NCBI GenBank assembly: GCA_964019165.1
Contig: OZ025273.1
Location: 12,103,279 to 12,167,278 of the forward strand
DNA: 64,000 nt
Direction of reading: 5' to 3'
DNA from: Mastigias papua
Lineage: Eukaryota > Cnidaria > Scyphozoa > Rhizostomeae > Mastigiidae
In this document: positions 26,055 to 38,890 of the stretch, in pieces
Layout: the number at the start of each line of letters is the position of its first letter
Position numbering within the stretch: the stretch's first letter is position 1
Translations under genes and position numbers: made by a program
Notes under the pieces: generated by a model
The model's database searches: none
Seen by the model: the letters and a program-made list of their open reading frames with translations, nothing else
What the model was told of the DNA's origin: nothing

Positions 26055-27199
26055 ATTTAATTACAGTTGGCTATTTTCTATTAGCTAAAATAAGCTAATT
26101 AAGACCAATTAATACTAAAGCTAAAGAGAAACAACTAAGAACGATGTCAGTACAAATAATTGTTGAATACAAACTAATCCACAAAACCTAAAACCTTAAT
26201 AGAAACTTTCCACAATCTGCAGTTGCAACAAACTCCTTCCCACTGTTTTAGTCTCCTTTTAAATTCTTGCAAAGTGTCACTGTCTTTCGGACTATTTAGC
26301 AGTGAGGACAATAAGGACATTCTCTAAACTGGATATTTTCTGTGCCGTATATTGTTGTTCTTACTTTCGGCAGTTGCAAATGATTTGGATTTCGCAAGCT
26401 ATAAAAGCGCTTTTTTCTGCAAAGAGATCCTTCACAAAAGTTGAGTTAAGGTTGTTCTTTGTCTTGAATATTTTTATCATGATGAATAGTGAGGTATTTA
26501 TTTAGATTATAATAATTATTTACAAAATTTATTTTCACTATCATTGCATACAATTCACAAAGCTCTCTCAAAGACTTTATTTAACTTGGGCATTAGCCCT
26601 TGTGTAGTGGAACATCCATACAAGTGGACAGTAGTTGAACTGCGATATAATGAATGCAGTCATTAGCAGTTTTGATTTAATAGAATCTATATAAGTAGAT
26701 AGTGGCAATAACAAACTTTGGCTAACTTGTGAATTGAAAGTTTTAGAAAACAAATGACAATGCGAGGCTCGAAATCGAGAGATGCGATTTCTAATCAGCT
26801 AATTCCCTTTCTCGTATTTTCATTTCACAAGTTTCTTAAAGCCAGTATAATAACTTATCGACTTGCTTTGTATATTGAGTAAATGCTGGCTGTAACTACA
26901 ATAAAAACAGGCACATGAGAGCCTAAGAATTTGATTTAGCTTGTTCATGTTGTTATGTGATGAGGCAGTTTAAATGATCATACTGCAGATTTTTAGCACC
27001 TAATCGAATCCCTGCAGACCCTGCCTACAATATTTATATATGCAGTGTGACTGGAGCCACCCAAAAGGGGGTCTTTAGTAAACAGATTGAATTTATTTCT
27101 CAGTTTGTAAAACTAGAGCCATTTATAGCTTTGCTACATTATCAGGCTGAGAAATTGCTCAGAACTTGAAATTAAACTATAAAATTTTATGAAAAGTCT

Positions 27200-27450
27200 C
27201 TTGGTACTACAGAACTTTACAATAGCTAGAAAAAGTGAGAGCATTCTTTAAGTATACTGAAAAGCTTTTTTGTCCGACACTCGTCAGAGTATGAAACGTA
27301 GGATAACGACCGAAAGGTGAACCGAAATATATAGCCAGGTGCAGATGCACGAGATATGTTGAATAATGCATCTAGTTGGCCCTATGATTGGCCAATTAGC
27401 ACCTATTCACCATTGTTTACTTGAAGAGCCCAAGTGAGAAAATAAACACT
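27200..27450. repeat. dispersed repeat, copy 2
   Basis: Diverged copy of 19990-20230 in the same orientation. Shared blocks include CCGACACTCGTCAGAGTATG and TTGGCCCTATGATTGGCCAA. This copy lacks the second hairpin arm. Confidence 0.6.
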
Positions 27451-30400
27451 TTTTGTTTGCATAAGACTGTGTTTTAAGCCTTCATGAGCCTTACTTGCAC
27501 AATGATCCGAGAATAATCGTCTGTATGTTATGGCGCATTCTGGATTTGTAATATGTTGTCCTATGACCGAATTACAATTCTTTTCAGGATCATCGTTCTT
27601 GCATATACAATTTCAAGTTAGAAGTTCAAATGAAGGTTCGTTGTGGACTCTTATAGTAGACGTTTTTGAGTAAGGTAGATAACCTAACATGCCAATGATG
27701 AAAGACTGGTCATTTTCAATACCTTCGTTTAGTGCTGAATCGTATCCATCACAGCAAAGGAGTATGCTCTCAATAGTCGTAAGAATGTTGCAAGCGTTGT
27801 TAAAGTCATAAGGCGAGACAATCGTTTTATTCTTGCAATGATCTGTTGAAAAAGATATCTCATTGTAAATCCTTCTTGCAATCCGAACTTTGAGATAATC
27901 CGAACTCATCCCTATTAGATGATTGGTCACAATGCAATACACATTGCAAAGGTAAACATTGTGAGATATTATCATAAAAATGTAGGCCCAGGAGTTCGGA
28001 TTTCAGATTTCTCATGCGATCTCATTGTTTCCAGTTCATATACAAACATTTTGCGATGTGCGAACGTTCGAATGTGGAATAGGATCATTAACTTGAAACT
28101 TTCTATTCCTATTTTCAAATGTCCAATTAGTGTATTGACTATTTGATATGATTCATGCCTTCTAATTTAATCTATTTCCAAGATGCAGTATATTAATTTG
28201 AATGCTAATTTTTCGTCTTGCTCGTATTAGCTGAATTTACTAACAGTCAGTAATGAAGATGTTTTGACATTATTTTGGTGACGGGGAACAGTTTGCATGA
28301 TTCAACATAAATAGTAATTTTCTTTTATTTGTGTAGTAAAAGCAAAGCCTGCTTGGTATAATCATAAGTCCACCTATGCTTTGTATTTGTCAAACTTTTA
28401 TTGTAGGGCCAAGATCACAAGCATTATTTCTAGATACTAAGCACTATTTATACTATTTAGCCTTAAAATAATTATGCGTACATGTGTTTTGACAGGTTCA
28501 CTTCATTAGTGGTAAGATATTTTTACTGTCATTGAAGAAGTTGCTCAAAATGGAATGAAGAATAATAAAATATCTTTCCAAAGGTTATCAACCTGTACCA
28601 GTTAACTCACGGGATCTCCCAGAGGAATTTAATACTTTAGTGATTTTTCACTTTGTGGAAAGTAAATTTATGATCCTCTGCAAAATTACCTGAGAGTGTT
28701 TTCTGGTAACGAGTGATTACTTCCGTGAGCCTGTCCAATAGTACTGTATGTAATGGCTTCATGGTTCCTAAGGCTGCCAGGATATTGTATAGGACTTTTT
28801 GCCTTTTGCACTGAAAAGTAAAAAGTGCGGGAACCAGCATAATGCAATTTGGAATTGTTCGTTATCAGATTATTTGCAACAATGAAAACGAGGCTATTGA
28901 AGTATCCTTATATTCGATAAGTATAAGCTTTAGAACTCTGATATGCAAAACTATTTATCAATGTTTAATTATAACTAGAATAGGCATCAAAATATTACGT
29001 AAGTCGGACAATTACGGTGAATTTGCATCGCGTTGATGTTAATTGTGTGATGAGCTCATCCCCAAGTTGAACACACAGACGAATAATATCTTTGTTTATG
29101 CAAAGTAGTTTTGACGTACAGATTCCTAAAAAAGCAAGTGACTCATTTACAAACGAATCTTTCTGCAGGAATTCTGGTATGGTTAAATGAAATCTTAAAT
29201 GCGACAAAGCAATTCAATAACATTCAAGCATTTAGGAAACTGAAAAGAACGATTATTTTCAATCAACTTTTGATTTTAATTTCTTGAGTAAATAATAGCA
29301 CAAACCAGTAGGACAGCATTACGTGTACAGCGCTCTTCGATAGGGAGAACTTTTTACCCATATCTTGATTATATCTTGGGCAGCGAGCTTAATAGCTCAG
29401 CCATTGCTTACTGAGTATTAGTCTCATTCTGTGGATGCGATTTGTAGAAGTTTCTGCGAAACACTTAATTTTTTGTGGCTTTGTATGTATCAATAATAAA
29501 CAGTGCAGTTGGTACTGAATACAAACCTTTAATTATGGATGCAAATTGACTCAAGTGTATTGTTGAGGCTTCGTCAATTCTCTTTTTCTGAACAGATACG
29601 AGCAATCCTATTTGGAAATATGAGAGCATAGGTAAGTTTGATCAAGCAATTTTTATGATAATATCCAAGGCTAAAAGGAAACGACTGATATTTCAACATT
29701 GCATCAAGATACTGAACCGCATGGCCAACTTTGTAACAAGCAATAACAGTCTTTTATCCATATATCTAATACACTGCTGCAATGATGAATCTAAGAGAGG
29801 AATGGGGGTCCGAGCCACCCCTTTTCCCCAATTTCCTAAACTATGATCCGCTAGATTTTGTCAAGGACTTTATGAAATTAGTGAGGGTGGGGGCAAAATA
29901 CCGTTCCGTTTACCATAGATAATGTAAATGAAATATTAGAGAATGGTATTTCAACAAGTGCGTTTCCTTGCATTTGCGAGAGTTTGAAGGGCATGGGTCA
30001 CAAAAACTTTCTAGAGATACTCCTCTAGGCCTCCACAACTTGTACCTCCCAGGTTACGCATCTACTCTGCCATCTGCCAGGATCATTAGTATATAAATTT
30101 GAGATGGAGAAGGGTTGAGTGTGAGTAATGGCTGTAGCATGTTAGCTAAAAACTACCCTTGTAATTGGTACATTGCTAGTCTCTTCATTGAACTCAAACT
30201 TGAATTTCCCCAAAAAATTATGGTATTTTCGTTGTGACATTCAATGTAGTATCAATAACATTAGTAAACCTTCAACTTTAGCTGTCTTTAATTTGTTTGA
30301 TTGTTTTCTTTACCAAATATGATAATTTCAAACTTAGAATTTCATATGGCAGTCTCAAGCAATAACCCATCAAAAGCTAGTCTCAACCGCATTGGTTCCC

Positions 30401-31390
30401 ATTTCTATGACACTCTTTTGTATATAGAGTATACAGTCATATGCTCATGTGTCTTCAGAATATATTCTTTGGGAATATCATTACCTTTGAGTATTCCAGT
30501 CAGTGAGACAACAACTGTATCATTGGGACAAAGTTCCCACGATTTCCATTGAAATTTCATTGCTATTACTGAAAAGTTGAGTTGAATAAGTGATTAATGT
30601 TGTTCATGTCCTCTTTTGTACAGATGTTTATAGAATTAAGAAATGTTACCATGAATAGCTGGGTAAAGAAAATATAAATGTACAATAACACATGTCTATG
30701 TTTGCAGAAAAACTTAGGGATTTGCAAAGTCAATAATTATCCAATTTGGTCAGTGAGGAAACTGTCAACTGGCAGCTTGGCAAATGATACATGAAGTAAT
30801 ATAGATTACCATTTGTCATGAAATTCAAGCTAGTTGTAATGCCATCAAGATGATCTGTTTCTTTAACATTAAGTCTTGTTGGTGAATTCGAACACTCAAC
30901 TGGTACTGAAACATGCACAAACAAACCAATGTCAAGTCAAGCATGTTCCCTATGTATAGCTATGGTCATTTTTCACGAGTACGATATGCAATGAAATTGT
31001 ATAAGAGAAGACATATACTAATGCTACGAAATGCTAATATTTCAGGGCCGTTAATGTGGGTAGCCTGGTATAGTTTATCCACGAAAATAAATCCTCTTTT
31101 GTCCCAGGAATGGGTGAACATTTGTAAAGGTACAATGTCTTATCTCTACGTTCAATGCTGCTTGGATTGTTTATTCTATATTGTATTATTTTATATTTTT
31201 AAGTTAGCTATTCTTCTATAGAATGCTTACCCTCCCACTCATCACAACGGTCTTTATTTTGCAAATCATATTTAATCTGCAGGAGTACGTTCTGTTGTTT
31301 CAGTGCCAACAATTCTCTCTGTAATTCATCTGCCTGCTCCAGACAAAAGTTCAGTATTACCAATCGGCATAAAATGGCTCTTCAAATACA

Positions 31391-31413
31391 TATATATATA
31401 TATATATATATAT
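31391..31413. repeat. short (TA)n
   Basis: 23 bp of alternating TA. Confidence 0.95.
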
Positions 31414-32920
31414 CATCATTATTTGGAAATTCGACGCATGTTACTCAGGAAAAGCTTTTAGTACAAATATGCAGTTAAATACGGTTTTCCAATTTCTTGC
31501 TCTCAACTTTCATGAAGTTTTGCAAATTTAGAAAATAGCTCTTCTACGAAAGTTTCAAACTGCAGTTTAAGCTTGTCACTATTAGCGTCCTCTTACCGGT
31601 AACTTTCCTTAATACCATCGAAATTTGCTCATTCAATGCCTTCTGTATCATCGCCTCCTCCTAAAATCCTCAAAACTAAATTCATGTAATGTCATCTTTC
31701 TTAGCTAAAAGTTGTCTATGTCACTATTAGTCAGAGCTTTTGTAATAATTATATTCCCCTAGTCAGACATAGAGACAAGATAACAGTAAAGCTATATCCA
31801 AGTGTACAGGCCTTTTTCTGGAATCCATCAGTCCTTCTTCGTAGATTGTGAGCCACTAATGTGGTAAACATCTTTGCAGTGACACCTTCAGGTGTATTTT
31901 TGACAAGAACCAATGCCTTAATATATAGGAACAGATTGTTAATTAGCATTTTTTGCAAGAAGCTGCTTATTGACGGTTAAATACTACTTCTAACACAGGC
32001 TCTACACAAAAGACAGCTTTAATATGCTTTCATTCAATGTGGATTCCACTGAAAGGTGAACAGATAGGGCTTGTCTTTAAGAAGAGTCTGCTTAGCTTAG
32101 ACTGTACTTTAGAAGTAATCAACGAAGCCTTCAGAATATAGGAATAGGAGAAATAAACTGAAGTATTCTAGGCTAGCGAGGTAACATGTGTCTAGGTTTC
32201 TATCTCCTTATCCTCTGAATCCTGTCTTTTAAACTAGCATTTTTTATTGCTCAAGTAAGATTAAGTTCGATATATATGCTCAAGTAAGATTAAGTTCTAT
32301 AAAAACAGGTTTCTACGACATCTGTATTCAGGGAGACAAAATGTCTCGATTTCAAATAGGCATGCTGCACTTATCTGATAAAGTAAGGCCTGTTGCATGA
32401 CATTTCTAGCAATCTTTGCAAAATGCTGGTATTTGTGCAAAGCATTACTATATGGATGATATAGTAGTTCAAGTTTAATAAATTACTTATTATCTCTTGC
32501 GTAAATGCACCCATCTTGAACTTGAAGCACCATAACACAGATATATGGCATGCAGATATCTTGATTCTGTTGTACGACAAACTGTTAACCTTTTTCAGTG
32601 ACGAAACGAGTGTTGTAAGAGTGTCTGAGAGTTTCTGCTTGTATAAATGGCAACCCTTTTAGGACATAGGGCATTGTTTCTTTTGATTGCAGTCCATGTA
32701 GCCCATGCCAGATATGTGAGGGGGAGAAATGTCTTTTCTTCAATGTGCTAGTAAGATATAGTTTTGCCTCTACCATTGGTGTACATGCAGGTAGTACCAA
32801 AAGAAAGACGGTTTAGCTTTTTCCTTTGTCGTTTTAAATCTTCAAATTTCCATGAAACTAGGTTCATTTCTTTTTTATAATAACAATTTTATGAAATCAA
32901 CAGCCTCAAAATTTTAGGGA

Positions 32921-32955
32921 AATTAAGAACAAATTAAGAACAAATTAAGAACAAA
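32921..32955. repeat. 11-bp direct repeat, three units
   Basis: GAACAAATTAA-type units in tandem; single related units recur at 33122 and 33170. Confidence 0.7.
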
Positions 32956-33489
32956 TCTAGGCTGAAGTACTATCGTAAAATGTATTTTTGCACAAAGATG
33001 CATGCACTGCCCAATAATATATTAACATAAAATTTCATTCCTCGTAAAAATAATACCTGTTTCATAGGCATCTAATTTTTCTTGCATATTATCTAATGTC
33101 TAAATTGTCTACACCCCACAAATTTAAGAACAAATATTATGAACAATTCAGCCTGAAAAATTTAGAAAAAATTAAGAACAGCGAGTCTATACCTCAATTT
33201 TACTGGTTCTTATAATAAAAAGAGTGCAGAGCAGCCAGTTTCCCCATCTTAGCATGAAGGTCAATGATGGAAACTGCTTCATTCTATTATGCAAAAGGGC
33301 CTCTTTCGACGTTCTGGAGGGCGTTACTTTGACATATTTTTATGGGGGCAGGCCCCCAGACCCCCATATTGCATCAGAAAGCCTATGAAAAACCACTATT
33401 TTGGTATATACTTATAGATAACATGTAATGCTCCCCCCCCGAGGGATTCTAACTTGACTTCTACATCTTTGCCCTCCCCCAATCTGGTT

Positions 33490-35260
33490 CAGCTGTCTAA
33501 AGGGCCTGGCTTTACGATAGTCGATAAAGCGGATTTATAATGCCTTATTGTATTCTCTGTACTTTCTATTATGAGTTTCCAGTTCATAATTTGGTTTCTT
33601 GTGCCCTTCTCAGATATGAAGCCAGCCTGTTATTCCACCAGTTCTTCCTTTAATTTTACTTTCATTCTCTCTGCCATTATTTTTAAAATTATTTTGCTAG
33701 CATGACATATAAGTGCAATGGCTCTATTGCTTTCACATTTCATTGTATCTCTTTTCTTGGGAATAGTAACAAATACAGATGCCAGCCAATCTTCTGGCAA
33801 ATCACACTGGTTCCATATTTTGATGCAAAGTTTGTACATTACTTTGATTGCACTCTCACCTGGCATTTTCAATAATTCTGCTAGAATTTCATCATATCCC
33901 GGACGTTTGTTGCTTTTGAAACTGTTTAGTGCTTTTTCCACTTCAGCAAACAAAGGTGGTGGTTCATGGACCATGGACTTAATTTCTATTGGACATTCAC
34001 TGTTACGATTTGGCTTTTCATACAATTTTTCACAGTAATCTTTCCGTCTATTTAAAACATCGGTACTATCAGTTAACACATTACTGGAATCATGTTTCAC
34101 AATCTCGAGTCTTAGATTGAAGCGCCTTGTTATGTTTTTAAAAGCCTTATACAAACCTCTCGTTGCAGTCTGCTTTAAATTATGCTCAATTTCTTCACAC
34201 TGTTTGATGATATTTTGTTCTTTGTCATGTCTTAATGCTTTCTGAATTTTTCTATTGTATTTTTGATGTTTTTCCTGCATATCCCTGCTACCCAGTCCGT
34301 TTGCTTTAAGTATTCTCCGTTCTTCTATTAAATCATAGGTTTCGGAAGTTATTCATGTCTGCTTACGTTTTTTTAGTTTTGGTATGAGGTCTTTAGCTAC
34401 TTCTATTGTAGCGACTTTCATATTTGTCCACAATTCATTTGGTGTTTTCTCTTCGTCCAATCTCGCTAGGAGTTAAAATCTGTTCGAGAGTTGTACTGAA
34501 TACTCATTAGGAATAGCGGTCAGGTTAAACCTGATATAACTTTGTTGTTGCATATTCCTCTTTAGACGCAGTTTGAAATTCATCACAAGCAACTGAAGGT
34601 CACTATTGCAATCCGCTCCAGGATAAGCACACGTATTTTTCACACTGCTTCGCCATCTCTGTGGCACAATAATATAATCAATTTGGTTTTTAGTACGGTG
34701 GTCCGGTGAGATCCAAGTATAAAGTCTTCTGGGATGGTGCTGAAATAATGTATTTGTGACAATGAGATTATTAATTGTACAGGACTCCAGAAGTCTCTGA
34801 CCTTGCTCGTTTTGCTCTCCTAATCCATATTTACCATGCGTTGCACTTGCATAAGCCATTCTTCCAACTTTTGCATTTGCATCTCCTACTATGACCTAGA
34901 CATCTCTGTTTGGTATCAAATCTATTGTTTCTTGAAAGATATCATAAAATGTTTCTACCTCCACTATTGTTGCATCAGATGTTAGTGAATAGAACTGGAC
35001 AACGATGACATTGTAAGGATGTGCCTTCAGTCTAACCGTTATGATTCTATCGTTTACTGGGTGGTATCCGAGAACTGTTTTGCTAGCAAACTTGTTCATA
35101 ATAATTCCAACACCATGATTATAACCTTCGTCATGTTCTTTTCCGCTATAGATAACTTTACAACCATCTGCATTTGCAAAAGAGCCTCTGCCTGTCCAAT
35201 GGACTTCAGCTAGACCTAAAACTGAGATGTTATGTCTTTCCATCTCTTTTGCAGACAATG
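33490..35260 (-). pseudogene. APE-type LINE (CFDP2-like), endonuclease and RT N-terminal half
   Basis: Read downward from 35258. The endonuclease is in two frames: ERHNISVLGLAEVHWTGRGS with IYSGKEHDEGYNHGVGIIM (35258-34896), and TWISPDHRTKNQIDYI with RWRSSVKN (34859-34473). The linker and RT start follow at 34280-33630: SFKSNKRPGYDEILAELLK, CDLPEDWLASVFVTIPKK, then SKIILKIMAERMK. Beyond the final LVE the sequence continues QAGFISEKGTRNQI and stops at about 33500, so the catalytic half of RT is deleted. The Asn-Asp segment between the two endonuclease frames, where a catalytic block (GDMNAKVG-like) is expected, is also lost. 35260-35918 is probably its 5' leader. Same family as 21330-21790. 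Confidence 0.8.
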
Positions 35261-35918
35261 TTTAATTTACCAATACGTATTAATCTTCTCACATTCCATG
35301 TTGCTATTTTGATGCTGTTATGTAGACTCATGCCATCCTTTCGGGTCCAAACATCAGCATTCAGACACCCTGGCGGGTTGAGGCCAAATGCTTCATCATG
35401 AGTCCATACACTCTGATTCCGTACTTAGTTGGCACTAATCTCTTCCTCAGTAGCGTGATAGGTGTCAAATTCTGACCTGATGGGCCCACCTGTAGTCACC
35501 ATAGCACTAGTACTGTCATTTAGACTCATGTGGTATGCCATGTTCTGGAGCAAAATTAATGATGGTAGAGGCTTCAACTTTCTTTCCATCATCGCAGTGT
35601 CCTGCTAATTAAGATGTGTTGCCCTTACTATTCCTCTGGTCGCTCCAGAGTTTGCTAAGCGCATAAGAACTTGGCCATTGTCATTTGTGTGATCATCTGC
35701 CAAAGTATCTGATCCACACTGCTGCTTCCCAGTGTTTAGCTAGTTACCCATAGCAGGGAGGCTTTTAGCAGGTGCTAGGTCTTGCCCAAGGGCCACCTGT
35801 AAGCTAGCAGAAGGAAATGGTGCCCAACACCCCCATTCATAGGCCGATATGCCTATGCTGCCGCCTTAGGACCCATTATGGTGGAGCCTTTTGGCAAACA
35901 TGTACTAGATCAAGGGCA

Positions 35919-36707
35919 TTGCAATAGACCCTTTTCACAATGACGTAGGAGGGCTCGACCTCTGGCGAAAACGAGGCAGGTGATGTTCCAGATTCATCGC
36001 CGACAATGCTCAGTACGGGGAAAAGAGCTACTCATTCATTTCTGCGATTGTTCTGCTTAAGATACGGTCAAAAATGGACAATAACATGGATTCCATGTTA
36101 AATCAGGCTCCAGAGAATAAATGTAGATCACTCGGATGGCAATGTAACGTATATTCGTGCTATAACACACTTTGCAAAACCGATGCTTCGCCATCGGGCC
36201 TAAGTTTGTTTAGGTATTCACAGGCGAATCGAGCCAAGATTCGTTGGCGCAATTTTAGTAAAACAGTAGATAGAATGGATGATTTTTTTTCATTATAAAA
36301 ATACTGTGCCTACCTTCGAGGGAAACTTTTTACGGATGGGAATATCAAACACGGTCGAACATGCGGCGACTCACTCGAGGACCTTTGCCACCCTCGCATC
36401 TGTACACTTTTGAGGCTAATAAGATCAGGCCGTCTCACAAGCGAACAAAACGCGTCTTTCCTAGCTACATTTGCTTCGACATCGGCTTTAGTTTTGAAAA
36501 TTATATTTTCCTTCAGATTCCATCAGTGCATCAGAAACAGAATCTCATTCCTATACTGTTCTCCTGAGCATGACCAACGTGATTTCATTAGATTTTGTCC
36601 ACTTTATTAATCGCTCTCACACAAGCAAAAGAGCTCCCGTAGTCTGTGTTATCTTTGACACAATAAATTCTTGACCTGGTGATGACACTTCTTGTAGATA
36701 TACACTC
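35919..36707 (+). repeat. left arm of foldback element
   Basis: 789 bp, complementary to 37653-38441. It contains a TGACGTAG site (35941) resembling a CRE half-site, then the THAP-like frames. Confidence 0.9.
36074..36567 (+). pseudogene. THAP-like zinc-finger coding remnant, left arm
   Basis: Two consecutive frames, 36074-36298 (74 codons, starting ATG) and 36361-36567 (68 codons). The first has CNVYSC (C-x4-C), FRY about 25 residues later and a Trp in AKIRW, the spacing of the N-terminal half of a THAP domain. The second has LYTFEANKIRPSH, where THAP domains normally end with CSxHF and then a basic stretch with a final Pro. Here the Cys and His of that pair are replaced and a frame change separates the halves, so it would not bind zinc as read. 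THAP domains occur at the N-terminus of P-element-type transposases, which fits a transposon. This is an inference from spacing and should be treated as tentative. Confidence 0.35.
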
Positions 36708-37652
36708 ATCAGGTTGATAAGTTTGGAAAAGCACAAATAACTTGATGAATTCATTAATGGTAACAAATACAGGGTAACCAAGAACAAGAATAATTATTGA
36801 TAGCACTGAAATTGTCACTCAAATGGTCTCAATATTAACACTATCATTTTGTAGAGCACTTAGTAGGCATCTTACCTCTGTAGTGTATAGTCCACCCCAC
36901 AATAATATACTGATATTGGAATTTAGAAACTAATTTTATAAGTATACCTAATGTCATTAACTGTTGGAGACTGTATAAAGAATGGCTAAAAAGTAGCTAC
37001 AAGGTCACATGCATAGTACAGTTGTAGTGACATCTGGCTGTTAAATGAGAGCTACATCAAGAATGAAGTAGCTTGTAGTATGGCCAATAGCCCATAGAAT
37101 TGAGGAAGTTTTAGAGAAACACCAGGAGGACAGACATCTGCAATGTCAAATCATCTAGCAGTCATTGCCTTAGTAGTACCTTGCTCAGGAATGCTCAGAA
37201 TACCATACTTTTGTGCTAGTTCTCTATCAAACTCTCTACCAATTCTAAGTTTTGAGGTATAGATAATGCAACAATTGGTGAGATGCTGATTTAAGTGTTG
37301 CTATGTTAGTTAGGTTTAAGGGATGGTGGAAGTTCAATGAAAATTTCAGTGTCAAGCTGTTAGTATTTTTGCTGGGTATTCCATGAATTGCTCTGGCATA
37401 TCTGCTCTGAAACATTATTGCTAGGGAATGGAAACAGAGGAAGTTCATCAAATGAGCATTAGCTCTACCTATAAAATTTTTTAATTTTTTAATAGTGTTT
37501 ATGCCATTTATTTTTGCATATCCAGATAGGAGGGGGGGGGGTAAGGGGGAGACAAAGGAGAGACAAAAATGAGTCACTAAATGATCCAGACAGAGGGAAG
37601 GCAAAAATGCAGTTTACAAGTTAATCATAGCATGCTCTTTGTCAACAGAGCA

Positions 37653-38441
37653 GAGTGTATATCTACAAGAAGTGTCATCACCAGGTCAAGAATTCATTGA
37701 GTCAAAGATAACACAGACTACGGGAGCTCTTTTGCTTGTGTGAGAGCGATTAATAAAGTGGACAAAATCTAATGAAATCACGTTGGTCATGCTCAGGAGA
37801 ACAGTATAGGAATGAGATTCTGTTTCTGATGCACTGATGGAATCTGAAGGAAAATATAATTTTCAAAACTAAAGCCGATGTCGAAGCAAATGTAGCTAGG
37901 AAAGACGCGTTTTGTTCGCTTGTGAGACGGCCTGATCTTATTAGCCTCAAAAGTGTACAGATGCGAGGGTGGCAAAGGTCCTCGAGTGAGTCGCCGCATG
38001 TTCGACCGTGTTTGATATTCCCATCCGTAAAAAGTTTCCCTCGAAGGTAGGCACAGTATTTTTATAATGAAAAAAAATCATCCATTCTATCTACTGTTTT
38101 ACTAAAATTGCGCCAACGAATCTTGGCTCGATTCGCCTGTGAATACCTAAACAAACTTAGGCCCGATGGCGAAGCATCGGTTTTGCAAAGTGTGTTATAG
38201 CACGAATATACGTTACATTGCCATCCGAGTGATCTACATTTATTCTCTGGAGCCTGATTTAACATGGAATCCATGTTATTGTCCATTTTTGACCGTATCT
38301 TAAGCAGAACAATCGCAGAAATGAATGAGTAGCTCTTTTCCCCGTACTGAGCATTGTCGGCGATGAATCTGGAACATCACCTGCCTCGTTTTCGCCAGAG
38401 GTCGAGCCCTCCTACGTCATTGTGAAAAGGGTCTATTGCAA
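37653..38441 (-). repeat. right arm of foldback element
   Basis: Inverted copy of 35919-36707; both 60-75-codon open frames of the left arm recur with the same translation. Confidence 0.9.
37793..38286 (-). pseudogene. THAP-like remnant, right arm copy
   Basis: Same frames and same translation as 36074-36567, in inverted orientation (38286-38062 and 37999-37793). The two copies converge on the spacer. Confidence 0.35.
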
Positions 38442-38704
38442 AACTTCTATTGTCTTGGGCTACAGCCCAGGACTACCCGGCCCCCTTGATCTGCTACTGT
38501 GACCTTTTGTGTGGTGGAAAAATCATTATAAAGTTTTCTCCAAGCACTCATTAGTTATTGCACTAAAGTAACAAAAAATAATACATGTCCTGTGTAGTGG
38601 CATGTGAATCGAAGGTAAGAAAGGTAAAGCTGAATCCTATATACGACTCCGTACGTTGAAGAGTGCCTGTTTGATAGGATACTTTTCCTGGGCTGTCGTC
38701 ATAG

Positions 38705-38890
38705 TGAAGTAGGGTGGCCAGTTCCTTTCCTCGCTGCCTTTAATTTCCCCAGTATTGCAACCAGGTATCCATTTGCTGCTGGGTGGACAGTTTGGGAATG
38801 TCCCAACTAAAATCCGAGGGTTCGGCTTGAACCATTAAATGTTCCGCTATGCAGTCAAGCGTTCTAACCACTTAGTCACTCGCCCCGTGT
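38705..38890 (-). mobile_element. tRNA-derived SINE
   Basis: Reverse strand from 38890. An A-box-like TGACTAAGTGGTTAGAACGC is followed by a B-box GGTTCAAGCC 46 bp later, the spacing of a tRNA-type RNA polymerase III promoter. The body then contains AATGGATACCTGG and GGCAGCGAGGAAAGGAACTG, conserved-domain-like blocks of invertebrate SINEs. No target duplication was identified. Confidence 0.6.

Larger units (their letters stand above)
26055..33489. other. no gene recognised (7.4 kb)
   Basis: AT-rich, with no frame over 120 codons and no recognised motif. Contents noted: the second copy of a dispersed repeat (27200-27450), a short (TA)n at 31391-31413, short direct repeats at 32921-32955, and a GC-rich palindromic block with GGGGGCAGGCCCCCAGACCC at 33344-33365 that looks like a transposon end. 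Confidence 0.4.
35919..38441. mobile_element. 2.5-kb foldback element with 789-bp inverted arms
   Basis: Positions x and 74360-x are complementary from 35919/38441 inward to 36707/37653, then diverge. The spacer is 945 bp. The outer ends read TTGCAATAGACCCTTTTCAC on the left and the exact complement on the right. Since TTGCAA is its own reverse complement, it may be a target duplication instead of the element end. The arms look almost identical (two mismatches noted near 36658-36668). They carry identical open frames facing inward, so the structure is recent or kept homogenised by gene conversion. The spacer has no recognised gene; a 119-codon reverse frame at 37245-37604 is unassigned. Confidence 0.85.

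Noticed and set aside
29998..30075. hAT-like end CAGAGTAGATGCGTAACC (reverse strand) and a similar one at 22068
   Set aside because: No partner terminus or 8-bp duplication could be found for either.
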